Below, in pieces: positions 5,935 through 7,214 of a stretch of DNA of 7,214 nt. The DNA comes from an uncultured Rikenellaceae bacterium (GTDB lineage: Bacteria; Bacteroidota; Bacteroidia; Bacteroidales; Rikenellaceae). Under the pieces are notes generated by a model. The model did no database searches. It saw only the letters and a program-made list of their open reading frames with translations, and was not told where the DNA came from. Each line of letters starts with the position of its first letter. Position 1 is the stretch's first letter. A program made the position numbers and the translations under genes. The stretch lies in assembly GCA_949284665.1 (NCBI GenBank), contig CASDWR010000110.1, forward strand, positions 1 to 7,214. Direction: 5' to 3'.

Positions 5935-7214
5935 ATGTCTTGTAAACAGAAAACGCTAAGAAGCGCAATAAGTTTCAGGGGAAAAGGATTGCATACGGGA
6001 GTGAATGTCTCGATGTGTGTAAAACCGGCCGAAGCCGGGAGAGGCATTGTATTCAAAAGGATCGACATGGAGGGAGCACCCGAAATTCCGGCCCTTTCCG
6101 ATTATGTGACCGATACCTCTCGGGGAACAACGATCGAGCGGGATGGTGCAAAAGTTTGTACGATCGAACATCTGATGTCGGCCTTGTGGACGATGGGTGT
6201 GGATAATGCCCTGGTGGAGATCGATGGCCCCGAGGTTCCCATCATGGACGGTTCGGCCAAAGAGTATGCCACGACCATCGCACGGACTGGACTCGAAGAA
6301 CTCGATGCGGAACGCAAATATTTTACCGTAAAGGAGAAGATTGTTTACCGTTTGGAAGAGAAAGGGGTGGAGATCGAGGTCTATCCCGATGATGAATTCG
6401 GTGTGTCGCTCCATGTGGATTACAACTCCAGGGTGGTCGGCAATCAGTATGCCGTATTCCGTTGCGGAGACGATTTCGAGCGGGAGGTTGCGCCATGCCG
6501 GACGTTCGTGTTCCTGCATGAACTCGAGCCGTTGTTGAAACTGAACCTTATTAAGGGAGGGGATCTGGATAATGCCATTGTGGTGGTGGAAAACGAGGTC
6601 TCCAAGGAAGAGGTGGATCGTTTGGCGGCCATCTTCGACAAGAAGGATATTCGCATCGACAGCGGGTATGTCAATAACCTGCAGTTGCGTTTCGAGAATG
6701 AGATTGCACGTCACAAGTTGCTGGATATTTTGGGCGACATGGCTCTGCTGGGGGTACGGATCAAAGGTCGGGTGATGGCTACCCGTCCGGGACACTATGC
6801 CAATACGGAGTTGGTGAAACTGTTGAAGAAAGAGTTGCGCAAGGAAGCGGGACGACCGCAGTATGTGTATGATCCGAATGCGGTTCCCGTCTATGACATC
6901 AACCAGATTCGGGCTACTTTGCCGCATCGTCCGCCTTTCCTGCTTGTGGACAAGATCATCCATATCGATTCGGATAGCGTGGCCGGGATAAAGAACGTAA
7001 CCATGAACGAGCCTTTCTTCGTAGGCCATTTCCCCGATGAACCTGTTATGCCGGGGGTGTTGGTCGTTGAGGCGATGGCACAATGCGGAGGGATTCTCGC
7101 TTTGCACAATGTAAAGGATCCGGAGAATTATTCTACCTATTTCATGAAAATCGATGGCGTGAAGTTCAAACACAAGATTGTCCCCGGAGACACGCTTCAG
7201 TTCGAGTTGCACCT
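5935..7214 (+). CDS. lpxC-fabZ: Bifunctional UDP-3-O-acyl-GlcNAc deacetylase / 3-hydroxyacyl-ACP dehydratase (LpxC-FabZ fusion), 3' end outside window
   Basis: Cytosolic fused enzyme. The LpxC half (about 1-305) performs the committed Zn-dependent deacetylation of lipid A synthesis; the FabZ half (about 320 onward) dehydrates 3-hydroxyacyl-ACP. Visible LpxC residues: Glu78-His79 in TIEHLMSAL, His260 and Asp264 in RHKLLDILGD (with His79 the three zinc ligands), Thr190 in PCRTFVF, Lys261, and His287 in RPGHYANTELV. FabZ shows LPHRPPFLLVDKI (329-341) and GHFPDEPVMPGVLVVEAMAQ (364-383) with the catalytic pair His365 and Glu379. All key residues are present, so both activities should work. 426 full codons are seen; by comparison with the family about 35-40 more are expected past the edge. 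The N-terminus MSCKQKTL aligns with the usual Bacteroides start, supporting ATG 5935 over the out-of-frame ATG at 5927. Fusion of two enzymes competing for 3-hydroxyacyl-ACP flux is the rule in this phylum. lpxA often follows downstream. Confidence 0.97.
   Translation, partial: MSCKQKTLRSAISFRGKGLHTGVNVSMCVKPAEAGRGIVFKRIDMEGAPEIPALSDYVTDTSRGTTIERDGAKVCTIEHLMSALWTMGVDNALVEIDGPEVPIMDGSAKEYATTIARTGLEELDAERKYFTVKEKIVYRLEEKGVEIEVYPDDEFGVSLHVDYNSRVVGNQYAVFRCGDDFEREVAPCRTFVFLHELEPLLKLNLIKGGDLDNAIVVVENEVSKEEVDRLAAIFDKKDIRIDSGYVNNLQLRFENEIARHKLLDILGDMALLGVRIKGRVMATRPGHYANTELVKLLKKELRKEAGRPQYVYDPNAVPVYDINQIRATLPHRPPFLLVDKIIHIDSDSVAGIKNVTMNEPFFVGHFPDEPVMPGVLVVEAMAQCGGILALHNVKDPENYSTYFMKIDGVKFKHKIVPGDTLQFELH

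Noticed and set aside
5956..7212. A 418-codon open frame on the minus strand antisense to lpxC-fabZ
   Set aside because: It lies entirely opposite a gene with complete catalytic motifs; its translation is rich in His/Ile/Arg with no recognisable domain, as expected from codon bias on the other strand.

Overview
The window looks like chromosomal core sequence from a Bacteroidota bacterium, most likely order Bacteroidales. Three things point there: an LpxC-FabZ fusion, which is typical of that phylum; exact TAnnTTTG boxes (the Bacteroides-type -7 promoter element) in front of several genes; and A-rich leaders without clear Shine-Dalgarno sites. Base composition is roughly balanced (about half GC by eye), which would suit an Alistipes-like genome, but I cannot name the genus with confidence.

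Layout. Five genes read leftward on the minus strand and one reads rightward. From the left: the first 342 codons of a SulP-family anion transporter, cut by the left edge (1-1026); a 282-base gap carrying its likely promoter; a small SLOG/YpsA-like (DUF1273-type) Rossmann protein (1309-1851), whose start overlaps the end of a YbdG-type MscS-family mechanosensitive channel (1826-3187); a CPA1-type K+(Na+)/H+ antiporter with a cytosolic TrkA-C/RCK-C domain (3240-4892); and a TonB/TolA-like inner-membrane energy transducer (5040-5852). A compact divergent promoter region (about 80 bases) then separates these from bifunctional lpxC-fabZ on the plus strand (5935 to the right edge, cut inside the FabZ part).

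How they fit together. All but the SLOG protein act in or at the cell envelope. The antiporter and the mechanosensitive channel lie 52-91 bases apart on the same strand, and the channel overlaps the SLOG gene, so these three plausibly form an ion/osmotic homeostasis operon with a cytosolic nucleotide-type sensor. LpxC-FabZ commits UDP-acyl-GlcNAc to lipid A and supplies the dehydratase step of fatty acid synthesis. The TonB-like protein would couple inner-membrane energy to the outer membrane, so the divergent pair shares an outer-membrane theme. No RNA genes, insertion sequences, CRISPR arrays, phage genes or defence islands are visible. I see no clearly new system; the most interesting points are the channel/SLOG overlap and the divergent lpxC/tonB control region.
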